Source of the DNA: Cephalotus follicularis
Lineage: Eukaryota > Streptophyta > Magnoliopsida > Oxalidales > Cephalotaceae
Direction: 5' to 3'
Length of the DNA stretch: 64,000 nt
NCBI GenBank assembly: GCA_001972305.1
Contig: BDDD01000320.1
Location: 310,001 to 374,000, forward strand
Under the pieces are notes generated by a model that saw only the letters and a program-made list of their open reading frames with translations, ran no database searches and had not been told where the DNA came from. Shown piece by piece: positions 12,197-22,214 of the stretch (positions are counted from its first letter, which is position 1; the number at the start of each line of letters is the position of its first letter). Made by a program: the position numbers and the translations under genes.

Positions 12197-12550
12197 CAGT
12201 CGGCTGTTTCTCACTGGCAGTCGACTGTTTTCCTTAAACAGTCGGCTGTCTCCCCCTGACAGTCGGTTTTTTTCCTTCAACAGTCGGTTGTCCTAGCATT
12301 GGCAGTCAGCTGTCCTCACTCGACAGTCGGCTGTCATCCTTGACAGTCGGCTGTTCATACCAAACAGTCGGCTGCTGGCCTACAGCAGTCGGCTACTCAA
12401 GCCTCTGCAAGCATTTCTCAGTAAAACACATGGACAGTCGACTGGCTCCCAAGCACAGTAGGCTGGATCCATTGAGTAGCCGGATGTTCATACTGAACAG
12501 TCGGCTGGCGCTCTTGAGCAGTCGGCTGTCCCCTTTGGACAGTCGGCTGG
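12197..12550 (-). repeat. CAGTCGACTG/CAGCCGACTG array, distal block
   Basis: About fourteen motif copies, including perfect palindromes CAGTCGACTG, separated by short variable spacers. Roughly three units are present here that the sister LTR lacks. Confidence 0.8.
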
Positions 12551-13093
12551 TCCTACGGGCAGTGTACAAAACAACAGCAAAATACAAAGCCAAAACTCAC
12601 AATAATCCATTACAACACAGAGCATTATCACGACCACATCACATTCATGCTCATAACACAACACATTGCATGCATTTTATCTTCTGGACAATATTATAGC
12701 TGAACTTAAATCACAAATATAACACTTCCCCTACCTTAGAACTCCAAGTTAGGAGTTGTAATCCACCTCTTTCAGTCCAATCCGAGGCTTTTGAACTCCC
12801 ACAACTCGTCCAGCAACTCGAACAGGTTTGGTTCTTGCCACTGGTTCGAGTGTCCAAGTCCTCAGCTTAACACAAAGCACCTTGGATCAACAACACACTC
12901 ACTTTCTCCTCTTTCTCTCCACTCTTTTAATTTCTCTTCTCCTCTCTATGAAAATGGTGAAGATTGGAGGATGAAAAACGTGTTTTTTTATGGAGAAAAC
13001 ACATCCCGCTATCTTCAGTCGACATTAATACAAAACACTCCCCCTTTTTCTGCCAACAGTCTGGCGCGCACGTTGTGCTGCCAGACCTGTCAA

Positions 13094-13223
13094 CAGTCGA
13101 CTGTCTGGACTTGGCAGTCGGCTGTCTCTGCCGACACTCCCCCATCCGGCTGCTTCCCACAGCAGTTGGCTGGTTCCTTCACCAAGGGGGTCCAGTCGGC
13201 TGCCTCCTTCTGGCAGTCGGCTG
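13094..13223 (-). repeat. CAGTCGACTG/CAGCCGACTG array, proximal block
   Basis: Four to five copies near the start of the 5' LTR of element 1; counterpart of 5964-6093. Confidence 0.75.
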
Positions 13224-13367
13224 CCCACCCTGTACAACACACACTTCACAACTTCTCTTGCAACTTTTCAACACACAAAAGAGGAAATTCATGATTCTCA
13301 TTAATTCAACGCGTAAATTACATTACAAATACATCATTACACTTTAATGAAAATCCCAGGCGTTACA

Positions 13368-13372
13368 TAGGG
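13368..13372. repeat. Five-base spacer TAGGG between elements 1 and 2
   Basis: The only sequence between the 5' LTR start of element 1 (minus strand) and the 5' LTR start of element 2 (plus strand). It is one base away from GAGGG, which flanks the pair on both outer sides, so it is best read as a mutated third copy of the target duplication. Confidence 0.75.
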
Positions 13373-13525
13373 TGTCACGCCTGGGATTTTCATTGAATGT
13401 AATATTGTATTTCCCGATGTAATCTATGCTTTGAATTAATGAGAATTATGGATTTTTCCACTTTGTGATGTTAAAGCTTGCATGAAAAGATAAAGAAATT
13501 ATGGGAAGTGTGGAGACAGGGTAGG

Positions 13526-13652
13526 CAGCCAATTATTAGAGACAGACCGACGACTGGACCCCCTTAAGTGGAACCAGCCGAATACTGAGGGAAACAGCCG
13601 GCTCGAACTATCGACAGAGACAGTCGACTGCCGACACGAGACAGTCGACTGC
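13526..13652 (+). repeat. CAGCCGACTG/CAGTCGACTG array, proximal block of element 2
   Basis: Four to six partly degraded copies, including two CAGTCGACTG palindromes at the right end. Confidence 0.7.
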
Positions 13653-13726
13653 CATGCGTCATACAGCATAAGTCTGCGCCAGACCTGTCATGGCAGAGAG
13701 GGAAGGGATTAATGGACTATGTCGGT

Positions 13727-13734
13727 AGAGATAG

Positions 13735-13792
<58 letters not shown>
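13727..13792 (+). repeat. GATA/GA microsatellite in the LTR
   Basis: GATA units pass into an uninterrupted (GA)n run. The 3' LTR has a pure (GA)n run at about 27790-27841 at the equivalent place. Confidence 0.9.
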
Positions 13793-13795
<3 letters not shown>

Positions 13796-14253
13796 GAAAC
13801 ACGTTTTTCCCAACAAAAAAAAACACACCTTCGCCCCTCTTCCAATCAGCTTTCTAAAGAGAGAAAGGAAAACAAAGCATTGTGAGGAAGGAGGAGAGAA
13901 AAAGAGAGAGAGAAGTTAAATCCAAGTGCTCCATACTTGAACCGGGGGCTTGAAGGCTCGAACCGGGAGAAGAACCAAGCTTGTTGGAGCAGTTGGACAG
14001 ACCTGGGTACTTTGAACTCCACGAATCCATGACTTAAAGTGGTGGATTGCAATTCTTAACTTGGAATTCAAAGGTAGGGGATTTTATAATTGCGATTTAA
14101 GTTCCATTATATTGGACGTTCATAGATGAAATGCATTTTATAGACTGTGATATGAGCATGAAATGTGTTATTGTTGATGAATGCTCTGTTGTGTTTGGAT
14201 TGGGCTGAGAATTGCATGTATTTTCTGCAGTTTTTGTGCACTGCTCGTAGGAG

Positions 14254-14722
14254 TAGCTGACAATCCCAGGAGGACAGCCGACTGTTTGAGGGTACCAGCA
14301 TACTGTTCAGTGCGAACAGCCGACTACTCGAGGGAAATAGCCGACTGTGCTAAGGAGCCAGTCGACTGATCATGCGTTTTACTGGAGGACACCTCCCGCT
14401 GGTTGTGTAGTCGACAACCGACTTTAGATGGCACAATCGACTTTAGATGGCACAGCCGACTATTTGGGATGGCAGTCGAGTGTCCACGTGTCGCTTTACC
14501 TGGATTCGCTGAGGTGGTGAAGCTGGGGTGAGTAGCGATGTAGAAGACGCGTAATGTTTACGAAGCACCCGACTGTCAAGAGGAGACAGCCGACTGTTAA
14601 GGGGGTAGCCGACTGCCAAAAATGGGACACCCGACTGTTAGAGGAAAGCAGCCGACTGTCAAGAGGAGACAGCCGACTGTTGAAAGAAAACAGCCGACTG
14701 TCAAGGGGAGACAGCTGACTAT
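14254..14722 (+). repeat. CAGCCGACTG array, distal block of element 2
   Basis: Some seventeen copies of CAGCCGACTG, CAGTCGACTG and single-base variants with spacers of about 10-30 bp. About ten copies contain GCCGAC, the DRE/CRT core. Unit order matches the 3' LTR block 28308-28772 copy for copy in the second half. Confidence 0.82.
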
Positions 14723-14772
14723 TGGGGACTCACTTGCACTTTGAACATATGTTTGCACTGCATTTTGATATG

Positions 14773-14777
14773 AAATG
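14773..14777. repeat. Target site duplication AAATG of the copia element (left)
   Basis: The second copy is at 19095-19099. The uninterrupted 3' LTR of element 2 has a single AAATG at the matching place (near 28822-28828). Confidence 0.9.
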
Positions 14778-15847
14778 TGAAAGTCCTATATGGCAACTTT
14801 TAAATAATAAATTTGTTTGTGGAAAAGACAAATTAAACTATGAATATAAACAAGCACACAAAAACAATCAAAAAATTACAAATAATAAACAGAGAGAGTT
14901 AGAGAGAGTGCAAACACAATTTTATAGTGGTTCGGCAAAATCCATGCCTACGTCCACTTTCTCAAGATCCCCTTGAGATTCCACTAGAGACCACTAGCCA
15001 CCTTTGATTTCGGCTTTCGGGTGAAAATCAAAGAAAACCACCTTACACTTGATTTTGGGTTCAAGGTGCAAATCAACTAAACACCTTACAAGGGTTCACT
15101 CCCCTCTTTACAAAGAAAGATTTGTAGAATGGTTTGTGTTTATAAAGTAACCTCTCAAAGGTTGGATATGAAAGTGTAAGCTTTTTCTCTTGCTAAGTTC
15201 TTCTCCTTTGATATGAAAGTTGAGCTCCTGAAATGGTTTTTGGAAAAGTCCCTTTGATCTTGATTCTTGACTTGTATTTATACCATTCTTTTGATTCTAG
15301 CCGTTGGTGAAAGTGCTATATCCGTTGCTTGTTGTCTTGGAAGTTGTTGCTTCAGAGTCGGCTCTTTGAAATGCGATCGGTAATTTTCCAGCTGCGCAAA
15401 GTGTTGACTATGTCGCATAAAGCGTCGACGCTTATGTTACAGTTATGCGTTGAATTTGAAGTTTCTCGTTTAGTCCGCTGGCGCTTTAATCTGGGTGTCG
15501 ACTGTTTGGCATAAAGCGCTGACGCTTTCCCTTTAGCGTCACCACTTTGAGTTCTTCAACTTCTTCCACAAGTCTTTGTTTTTAACCGCTGATACAAGCT
15601 CCTTAAGCGTTTACACCTTGGTCCAAACCGCTGACGCCTTCTTTGAGATCGTCGTCGCTTTAAGCAGTTTTGTTGGCCTTCGTCTCCTACACTTGGCACA
15701 AAGCATTGACGCTTCAATATCTACCGTCGACGCTTTGCTCTGTTTCTGCACTTCTTAATTTTGTTTATCTTTTCTTGCACATAAAGTAACAATGTTAAAT
15801 ACAAATTTGTAATCATTAAAACTTAGGAATGAGACTAAAAGTCAACA
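14778..15847 (-). repeat. 3' LTR of the gag-only copia element
   Basis: On the minus strand it begins TGTTGACTTTTAGTC and ends ACTTTCA. It carries AAGCGTCGACGCTT-type motifs at 15360-15740. The minus-strand purine run AAAAAGGGGGAGAT (15848-15861) directly precedes it. Confidence 0.92.
15360..15740 (-). repeat. GCGTCGACGC motif array in the copia LTR
   Basis: About ten imperfect copies of GCGTCGACGCTT and relatives (GCGCTGACGCTTT, ACCGTCGACGCTTT), spaced 20-45 bp. The same array occurs in the sister LTR at 18600-18990 and, unexpectedly, in the unrelated outer LTR (3031-3245) and at 39030-39240. Confidence 0.75.
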
Positions 15848-16340
15848 ATCTCCCCCTTTTTGATGATTACAAAAATTTCCTACATTAAGGGAAAAATTTA
15901 TAACAATTCAAATGACTAATTGCATGAAATAAACTTTCATTTAGATTGCTCTTTCTAAGTAAAAACTCTCCATTCATATAACATCGAATTTTCTTTCATA
16001 GTACTGAATTTATGCAAAATAATTCTATTTTAAATTTTCTTCTTGACATAAAAATTTTAAAAAAATAAAAGCACATTTTCTTATTTAGCTCCCCCTTAGC
16101 ATAATCTTACAATTTTTCCTTAAGCATAAAGCATTCTCCCCCTTTTTGTTAGCATCAAAAAGATTATGTCAACAATTTGATACCAAATAATTATGTCAAA
16201 TTAAGGATTAATATTTCAAGAGTAAAAACATTTTATCACATCATAATATCATTACCTCCCCCTCAACAAAAGCTTCCCCCCTAACTTATATACTTTGAGA
16301 ATTTTGAAATTAACTCCAAGTACACCTACAAAAATAGAGT

Positions 16341-17969
16341 TTAAGCTTTTGGTACCCATTTGAACTTGGGTCCTTGCAAGTTAGTCGCAAAAGTTCCTTT
16401 CGGAACCCAAATCTTTCTAGATTTACCAAAAGACAAATTATTTCTATAAATACAAGAGGTAGAAATATGTCCTAGTTTACCACAATAGTTGCAAGAAATT
16501 TTGGGCTCTACTTTCTTAACAGAGAAATTATTAAAATGTTTAACATTTTTCATTTCTTCGTAGCCTAAACCGACTTTGTCAAACACACATCTTTGAAGTC
16601 CTAAAAGATTATCCAATTTAGCACTACTATTTAAAAAAGTAGAAAATGAGTTCTTCAAAGCATCAATTTCAATTTTTAGCTTTTCATTTTATTCCATAAA
16701 ATCAATTGACAATTTAGAAGAAACATTTAAAATGTCAATCTCATTCACATAGTAACTACTCTCATTTTTTAGAGATTCAATTTCACTCTTTAGATTTTTA
16801 ATTTCTTTAGACATTGAAGAAGCATTTTTCTTTAGATACTTGTTTCTCAAGAAAACATTTTCATATTCATTAAACAAGTTCTCATATGCATTTTGCAATT
16901 CATCAAAAGAAAAATTTGCCTCATCTTCTTCCTCCTCCTCAATTGTCAAGAAAGCAATGTTGGCTACTTCGCCATCTCTCTCTTCTTTGGAGCTCGAGAG
17001 GTCACTATCATCCCATGTGGCTACAAAAGCTTTCTTCTTTTTGAATTTTTCTTTCTTCTTTAAATTTGGGCAATCATTTTTGAAATGACCCGGTTTTTTG
17101 CATTCGTAGCACGTTGGTTCTTCCTTTTTGTTTGATTCTTCATCTTGAGGGAATTTCTTTTTGAAAACCTTTTTACCTTTTTGACTTTTGAGAAACTTCT
17201 TGAATTGAGAAGTTATAAGTGTCATATCTCCATCTTCATCACTTTCACTATCTTCCTTTGAGGCTTTTAAAGCAATAGGTTTCTTCTTTTTGGTCTCCAC
17301 ATGCTCATGACTTTTCATTCTCGTTTCATGCGTCATCAAGGAACCAAGGAGGTTATCAAGTGGGAGAGTAGAGAGGTCCTTAGCTTCCTCTATCGCCGTT
17401 ACCTTTGGAGTCCAACACTTTGGCAAACACCTTAAAATCTTTCTAACAAGTTCTTGGTTAGGATAAGACTTTCCAATATTTTTAAGAGAGTTAATAATTG
17501 TAGTAAAGCGAGTAAACATATCACTTATACTTTCATTATCATGCATCAAAACTAATTCATATTCATGTACAGGTATACTAATGTTTGATTCCCTTACTTG
17601 GTTTGTGCATTCGTAAGTAATTTATATTAAATCCCACATTTGTTTAGCCGTATCACATGAGGAAATTCGATTAAACTCATTAGGACCAACGACACAAAAC
17701 AAAACATGTTTAGCCTTTGAATTTAATTGGAGTATTCTAAAATCATTGTCATTAAATTCATCTTCGGGTTTCAAAGAGACTACACCTTCTACCGTTTTAG
17801 TGGGCATTCTAGGACCATTTACAATTATATGCCACTATTGATAGTCTAGGGATTGTAGAAAAATGGTCATCCTAGTCTTCCAAAAACTATAGTTATTTCC
17901 GTCAAAGAAAGGAGGTCTAGTTATGGAGGAACCTTCTAATCCTACGTTTAGATTCATTTGGGTTGCCAT
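16341..17969 (-). pseudogene. Copia-type Gag polyprotein (broken)
   Basis: About 542 codons from the ATG at 17967-17969 to the natural stop after WVPKA. The N-terminal region has PPFFDGNNYSFWKTRM, the start typical of copia gag (DUF4219/UBN2 type). Then come the capsid segment (MFTRFTTIINSLKNIGKSY; LRCLPKCWTPKVTAI), a zinc knuckle CYECKKPGHFKNDC, a Glu/Asp-rich stretch, a coiled-coil-like stretch, and a second knuckle-like motif CNYCGKLGHISTSC. At least three in-frame stops occur (near 17838, 17625 and 16688). It would form the particle shell and bind RNA; movement must have relied on enzymes from another element. Confidence 0.9.
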
Positions 17970-18010
17970 GGATCTTTATATTTCTAACAATTAAGAATAA
18001 TGAAATAACC

Positions 18011-18022
18011 GCTCTGATACCA
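18011..18022 (-). other. Primer binding site of the gag-only copia element
   Basis: TGGTATCAGAGC on the minus strand, two bases inside the 5' LTR, matching initiator Met tRNA. Confidence 0.92.
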
Positions 18023-18024
18023 AT

Positions 18025-19094
18025 TGAAAGTTCTATATGGAAACTTTTAAATAATAAATTTGTTTGCGGAAAAGACAAATTAAACTATGAATATAAACAA
18101 GCTCACAAAAATAATCAAACAATTACAAATAATAAAGAGAGAGAGTTGTAGAGAGTGCAAACACAATTTTATAGTGGTTTGGCAAAATCCGTGCCTACGT
18201 CCACTTTCTCAAGATCCCCCCAAGATTCCACTAGAGACCACTAGCCACTTTTGATTTCGGCTTGCGGTTGCAAATAAAAGAAAACCACCTTACACTTGAT
18301 TTTGGGTTTCGGGTGCAAATCAACTAAACACCTTACAAGGGTTCACTCCCCTCTTTACTAAGAAAGATTTGTAGAATGGTTTGCGTTTACAAAGTAACCT
18401 CTCAAAGGTTGGATATGAAAGTGTAAGCTTTTTCTCTTGCTAAGTTCTTCTCCTTTGATATGAAAGTTGAGCTCTTGAAATGGTTTTTGCAAAAGTCCCT
18501 TTGATCTTGATTCTTGACTTGTATTTATAGCATTCTTTTGATTCTACCCGTTGGTGAAAGTGCTATAGCCGTTGCTTGTTGTCTTGGAAGTTGTTGCTTC
18601 AAAGTCGGCTCTTTAAAACGCGATCGGTAATTTTCCAGCTACGCAAAGCATCGACTGTGTCGCATAAAGCATCGACGCTTATGTTACCGTTATGCGTTGA
18701 ATTTGAAATTTCTTGTTTAGTCTGCTGGCGCTTTAATCTGGGTATCGACTGTTTGGCATAAAGCACTGACGCTTTCCCTTGAGCGTCGCCGCTTTGAGTT
18801 CTCCAACTTATTCCACAAGTCTCTGTTTTTAACTGCTGATACAAGCTCCTTAAGCATTGACGCCTTGGTCCAAACCGCTGACACTTTCTTTGAGACCGTC
18901 GGCGCTTTAAGCAGTTTTGTTGGCCTTCGTCTCCTACACTTGGCACAAAGCGCTGATGCTTCAATATCTATCATCGACGCTTTGTTCTGTTTCTGTACTT
19001 CTTAATTTTGTTTATCTTTTGTTGCACATAAAGTAACAATGTTAAATGCAAATTTGTAATCATTAAAACTTAGGATTGAGACTAAAAGTCAACA
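18025..19094 (-). repeat. 5' LTR of the gag-only copia element
   Basis: 1070 bp, identical in length to the partner at 14778-15847, with scattered substitutions only. The motif array lies at 18600-18990. Confidence 0.92.
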
Positions 19095-20193
19095 AAATGA
19101 ACTGTTGATTGGAATATGAATGATTCTAAAGTGTTTTATTCATTTTAGAAATGTGTACATGATTTTATACAAATCATTATTTGATACGAAAATGTATATT
19201 TTGATAAATGTATGTTTTCAACGAATTGAACATGGTTTCAAAGATGCAATACATTTTAAAATATATGTATTATTTCCAGTATTTTATAAAGTACTTGGAA
19301 ACGATTTTGAATTGATTTGTTGGTTGTGATTAATGCAGTATTGGTTGGGGTGAAGGAGTGCCACCGATAGCTGATGGCGGGATGTTCTCCTAGGGGCCAG
19401 GAGATGGCTAGGGGTGCCCAAATACAATGTTACTAAACACTGAGTGCAAGTAACACGGTTTACCATGATTGCTGAACACAGAGTGCGAGCATCATGAGTT
19501 TGATTTGTTCCCTTGCTTCGTGACCTGGGAGTCGGGGGCCGGAGTAAGAGTACGACATCGGGGGCAGGTGATGGCGGCGCTCTTCGTACCTATTCGATTT
19601 GATTTGTCCCTTGAGACATCATTGATGATTTGGTGGTCGTAGCCATTGGGTATGGTTGCACCTATTGGCATAGATACATATATGTATACATATATATATG
19701 TATTGTGATATACTATGTGTTGCATCATGGATGCATTTATTTCATGACATTCATTATCATTGACCCTGAATTACACTTATAATTTAGCCAAGTGAGAACA
19801 AAGTCTAACCCCTACTATTACAGATTGCAGTGATATGGATAACGACCGTGCGCGGCCGAATCAGAGGGGAGATGGAGTTTTATTTACTTAAATAAATATT
19901 AGATGATGTATTGAGACATTTTTATTTTGGATTACTGTACTAATGTTTTAATGATGTTAATCGACTTCGATCACGCTCCGTTTGAGGGAAATTGACAATG
20001 GATTAATGTTGTTAAATGATGGAATCATGTGGTATGGGACGCATGATTCGGTTTACTTATTCAACTTATTATTAAAAGCTTACCCAAGATGTTAATAGAA
20101 TCAAAGTTTTAAATTTATTGTATTTTGTATAAGCTGGATTTATGTTGATTGCCATGACTTATATGTTGTTAATGAAGCGGGGTGTGACGACAG

Positions 20194-20205
20194 TGGTATC
20201 AGAGC
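20194..20205 (+). other. Primer binding site of element 2
   Basis: TGGTATCAGAGC, matching initiator Met tRNA. The junction with the LTR reads GTGACGACAG where element 1 has GTGACAGCAG, so the last LTR bases are altered. Confidence 0.9.
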
Positions 20206-20329
20206 ATATTCCATATATGCTTGGCTTGGATACTATCCTTGGCAATCAAATAAGTGTTCCTATAAGGAAAGTTAATTGATAATTTAAGATTGTTCCCGAT
20301 GGTTAATGTTGTTTTATTATAGGAACAAA

Positions 20330-21540
20330 ATGGATGATCGGAGAAGACACGAAAGGCTTAGGATTGTTGACGAGGATGTTCCCGAGGAGGTAAATCTTAG
20401 GGGAGATCCGATGACTAATGTTCCCCAGGAGGCTGCCAACATGAATGTTCCGGAGGTGGCACCTAATGTGAGAGATCCGATGGACCGCATCGCTGACTAC
20501 TTCCAGCAGCCGATGGCTGCTAATCAGCAACAGATGGCTACCAATGCAACGAACATGGAGGAGATGCGAAGATTGTATGCTCAGGCTCAACCTCAACATA
20601 TGGCTCCTGCTCATGGCATACATGATGAGGGTAATCGGTTTGGAAGAAACCTTGAGAGGTTCATGAGACAGAATCCTCCCTGTTTTAAAGGGGAGCTTGA
20701 TGCCACTATTGTTGAAAGGTGGTTTTAGGATCTAGAGAAGATCTTTGAAGTGATGGATTGCACTGACATGCAGAAACTGAGATTTGCTATGTACCGATTG
20801 TGGGGTGAGGCCACTCAGTGGTGGGAGATGGTCAAAGCTAAATGAGAGGCCACCAGAGTTGCTAATACTTGGGAGGGGTTTCAGGAGGAGTTCCTGGCGA
20901 CTTATGTACTCCGGATAGAGCGGGAAAGGAGAAAGACGGAGCTCCTGGAGCTGCGTCAGGGTGACATGTCTGTAGCCGAGTATCATGCCAGATTTGTGGA
21001 GCTTTCCAGGCATTCAGCCTATTAGGTGGCAGATGAAGAGAAGAAGATCCAGAGGTTCCTAAGGGGTTTTTGACTGGATCTTCAGTCTCGGATTAGAGCT
21101 ATGGAGTTGGGTACTTTTGTGGAGGTCACCCCAAAGGCGAGGCTACTAGAGAGTATATCGAGCGAAGACCAGGCTGAGACGGCCTGAGTACAATAGAGTA
21201 AACAAACCTCTACTCAGTCTAGGCCGACATCATCGAAATGGCAGGGCATCGGTTCTCCTTCAAAGTCACCAAAGAATAAATCCAGCCAGTCTACTAGTCA
21301 GGGGAGTGACATAAGTCTCGAAGCTTGTTCCGCCTGCGACCGTATGGGTCACATTCAGAGAGACTGTTGGTTGAAAAAAGGGTTGTGCATGAGATATGAG
21401 GAATCTGGCCCACGGCGAGGGATTACCCGAGGGGTCAAATGATGGCACCTACGGGGCCAGCGAGTGGTAGTGGTTCTGCAGCTGGATCTTCACAGCGGAG
21501 ACATACTGGCAAGTGTATCGTGAAAGGTAGAGTTTTCATT
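20330..21540 (+). pseudogene. Gag, element 2 (broken)
   Basis: The ATG at 20330 starts MDDRRRHERLRIVDED. The N-terminal open piece runs to a TAG at 20726. Reading through, the capsid-type retrotransposon gag segment follows (LWGEATQWWEMV; ELLELRQGDMSVAEYHARF; RFLRGF), then a zinc knuckle CSACDRMGHIQRDC near 21330-21370. Several stops occur (20726, about 20843, 21023, 21072, 21186). The alternative upstream ATG at 20306 would add eight residues that are not conserved in element 1. Gag would form the virus-like particle in the cytoplasm. Confidence 0.87.
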
Positions 21541-22214
21541 CTCACTCAGACAGAGGTTCCGGAGTTACTTCTGTTGTAGGAGGTACTATATATGTTTACG
21601 GTTTTTCTGCTAGAGTGTTGATGGATTCTGGAGCACCGCATTCTTTTATTACTTCCCGATTTGCATCATGTTTGGAGGTGTCTCCTGATTGCTTGCCATA
21701 TGTTCTTGATGTGAGTACACCTGCTGGAGGTTCCATGTGTACAGATTCCGTGTATAAGGGTTGCGAGATTTCTATGACAGGTGTTCCAGTGTATGTAGAT
21801 TTGATAGTATTGCCCATACATGATTTCGATGTCATTTTGGGTATGGAGTGGTTGTCAGCTTATCGTGCATGCCTGGACTGTTATAGCAAGACTGTGGATC
21901 TTTGTCTACCCGATGGAACAACATTTCAGTTCAGGGGAGACAAAGGATTCTTGACGCCGACTATATCATTTATTCATGCATCGAGGTATTTGGAGAATGG
22001 ATGTGAAGGGTTTCTAGCGCATGTGACTGACAGAAGAAAGGAGAAAGGTAAGAGCCTGGGGGAAGTTCCAGTTGTGAATGAATTTCTAGATGTGTTCCCT
22101 GCAGACTTGGTGTCTTTACCACCGAAAAGGAGCATGGAGTTCGTGATTGACCTAGTACAAGGTATGGCTCCTATCTCTAAGGCGCCTTACCGAATGGCTC
22201 TTGCGGAGTTGTGA
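21541..22214 (+). pseudogene. Protease and start of RT, element 2
   Basis: The open piece 21615-22214 contains the intact active site VLMDSGAPHSFI, followed by YVLDVSTPAGGSMCTDSVY and VILGMEWLSAY, a complete gypsy retropepsin-like domain. After it comes the linker into RT ([35 protein letters not shown]). It ends at TGA (22212), where element 1 has an Arg codon, consistent with CGA to TGA. This is the only one of the three gypsy protease copies in the window with an unbroken D-S-G motif. Confidence 0.88.

Larger units (their letters stand above)
3944..13367 (-). mobile_element. Gypsy element 1 (chromovirus type), complete with two LTRs
   Basis: A full-length Ty3/gypsy element on the minus strand: 5' LTR 11011-13367, primer binding site 10995-11006, gag, protease, reverse transcriptase, RNase H, integrase with a chromodomain-like tail, polypurine tract 6237-6250, 3' LTR 3944-6236. 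The order PR-RT-RH-IN is the gypsy order. Several premature stops and frameshifts break the polyprotein, so it cannot be autonomous. The left target copy is GAGGG; the right neighbour is TAGGG, shared with element 2. The LTRs belong to the same family as those of element 2 and the solo LTR at 24168. Confidence 0.9.
11011..13367 (-). repeat. 5' LTR of element 1
   Basis: 2357 bp, minus strand, TGTAACGCCTGGG to GGGGTGTGACA. It is collinear with the 3' LTR (3944-6236) apart from substitutions and an extra stretch of about 63 bp in the motif array at about 12207-12270. Motif blocks are at 12197-12550 and 13094-13223. Confidence 0.9.
14778..19094 (-). mobile_element. Gag-only copia-type LTR element (TR-GAG-like)
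   Basis: 4317 bp on the minus strand with two LTRs of exactly equal length (1070 bp: 18025-19094 and 14778-15847), an initiator Met primer site (18011-18022), a gag pseudogene (16341-17969) and a purine-rich tract next to the 3' LTR. There is no protease, integrase, RT or RNase H, and only about 490 bp of T-rich, gene-free sequence (15848-16340) lie between gag and the 3' LTR. This matches the known class of terminal-repeat retrotransposons with a GAG domain. A perfect 5-bp target duplication shows it moved as a unit. Confidence 0.9.
13373..20189 (+). repeat. 5' LTR of element 2, split by a copia insertion
   Basis: It starts TGTCACGCCTGGG and ends near 20189 in GGGGTGTGACG; the expected terminal CA is disturbed. 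The copia element occupies 14778-19094, flanked by AAATG duplicated at 14773-14777 and 19095-19099. The LTR contains a proximal motif block (13526-13652), a GATA/GA microsatellite (about 13727-13792) and a long distal motif block (14254-14722). The distal part (19100-20189) holds GTATGGGACGCATGATTCGG near 20032, found in related form in other LTR families here. Confidence 0.88.

Noticed and set aside
14254..14722. CRISPR-like array
   Set aside because: Units are only about 10 bp, spacers vary in length and are themselves related, there are no cas genes, and the setting is a plant LTR.
20194..20205. tRNA gene fragment
   Set aside because: The TGGTATCAGAGC matches are primer binding sites next to LTR ends; no cloverleaf surrounds any of them.
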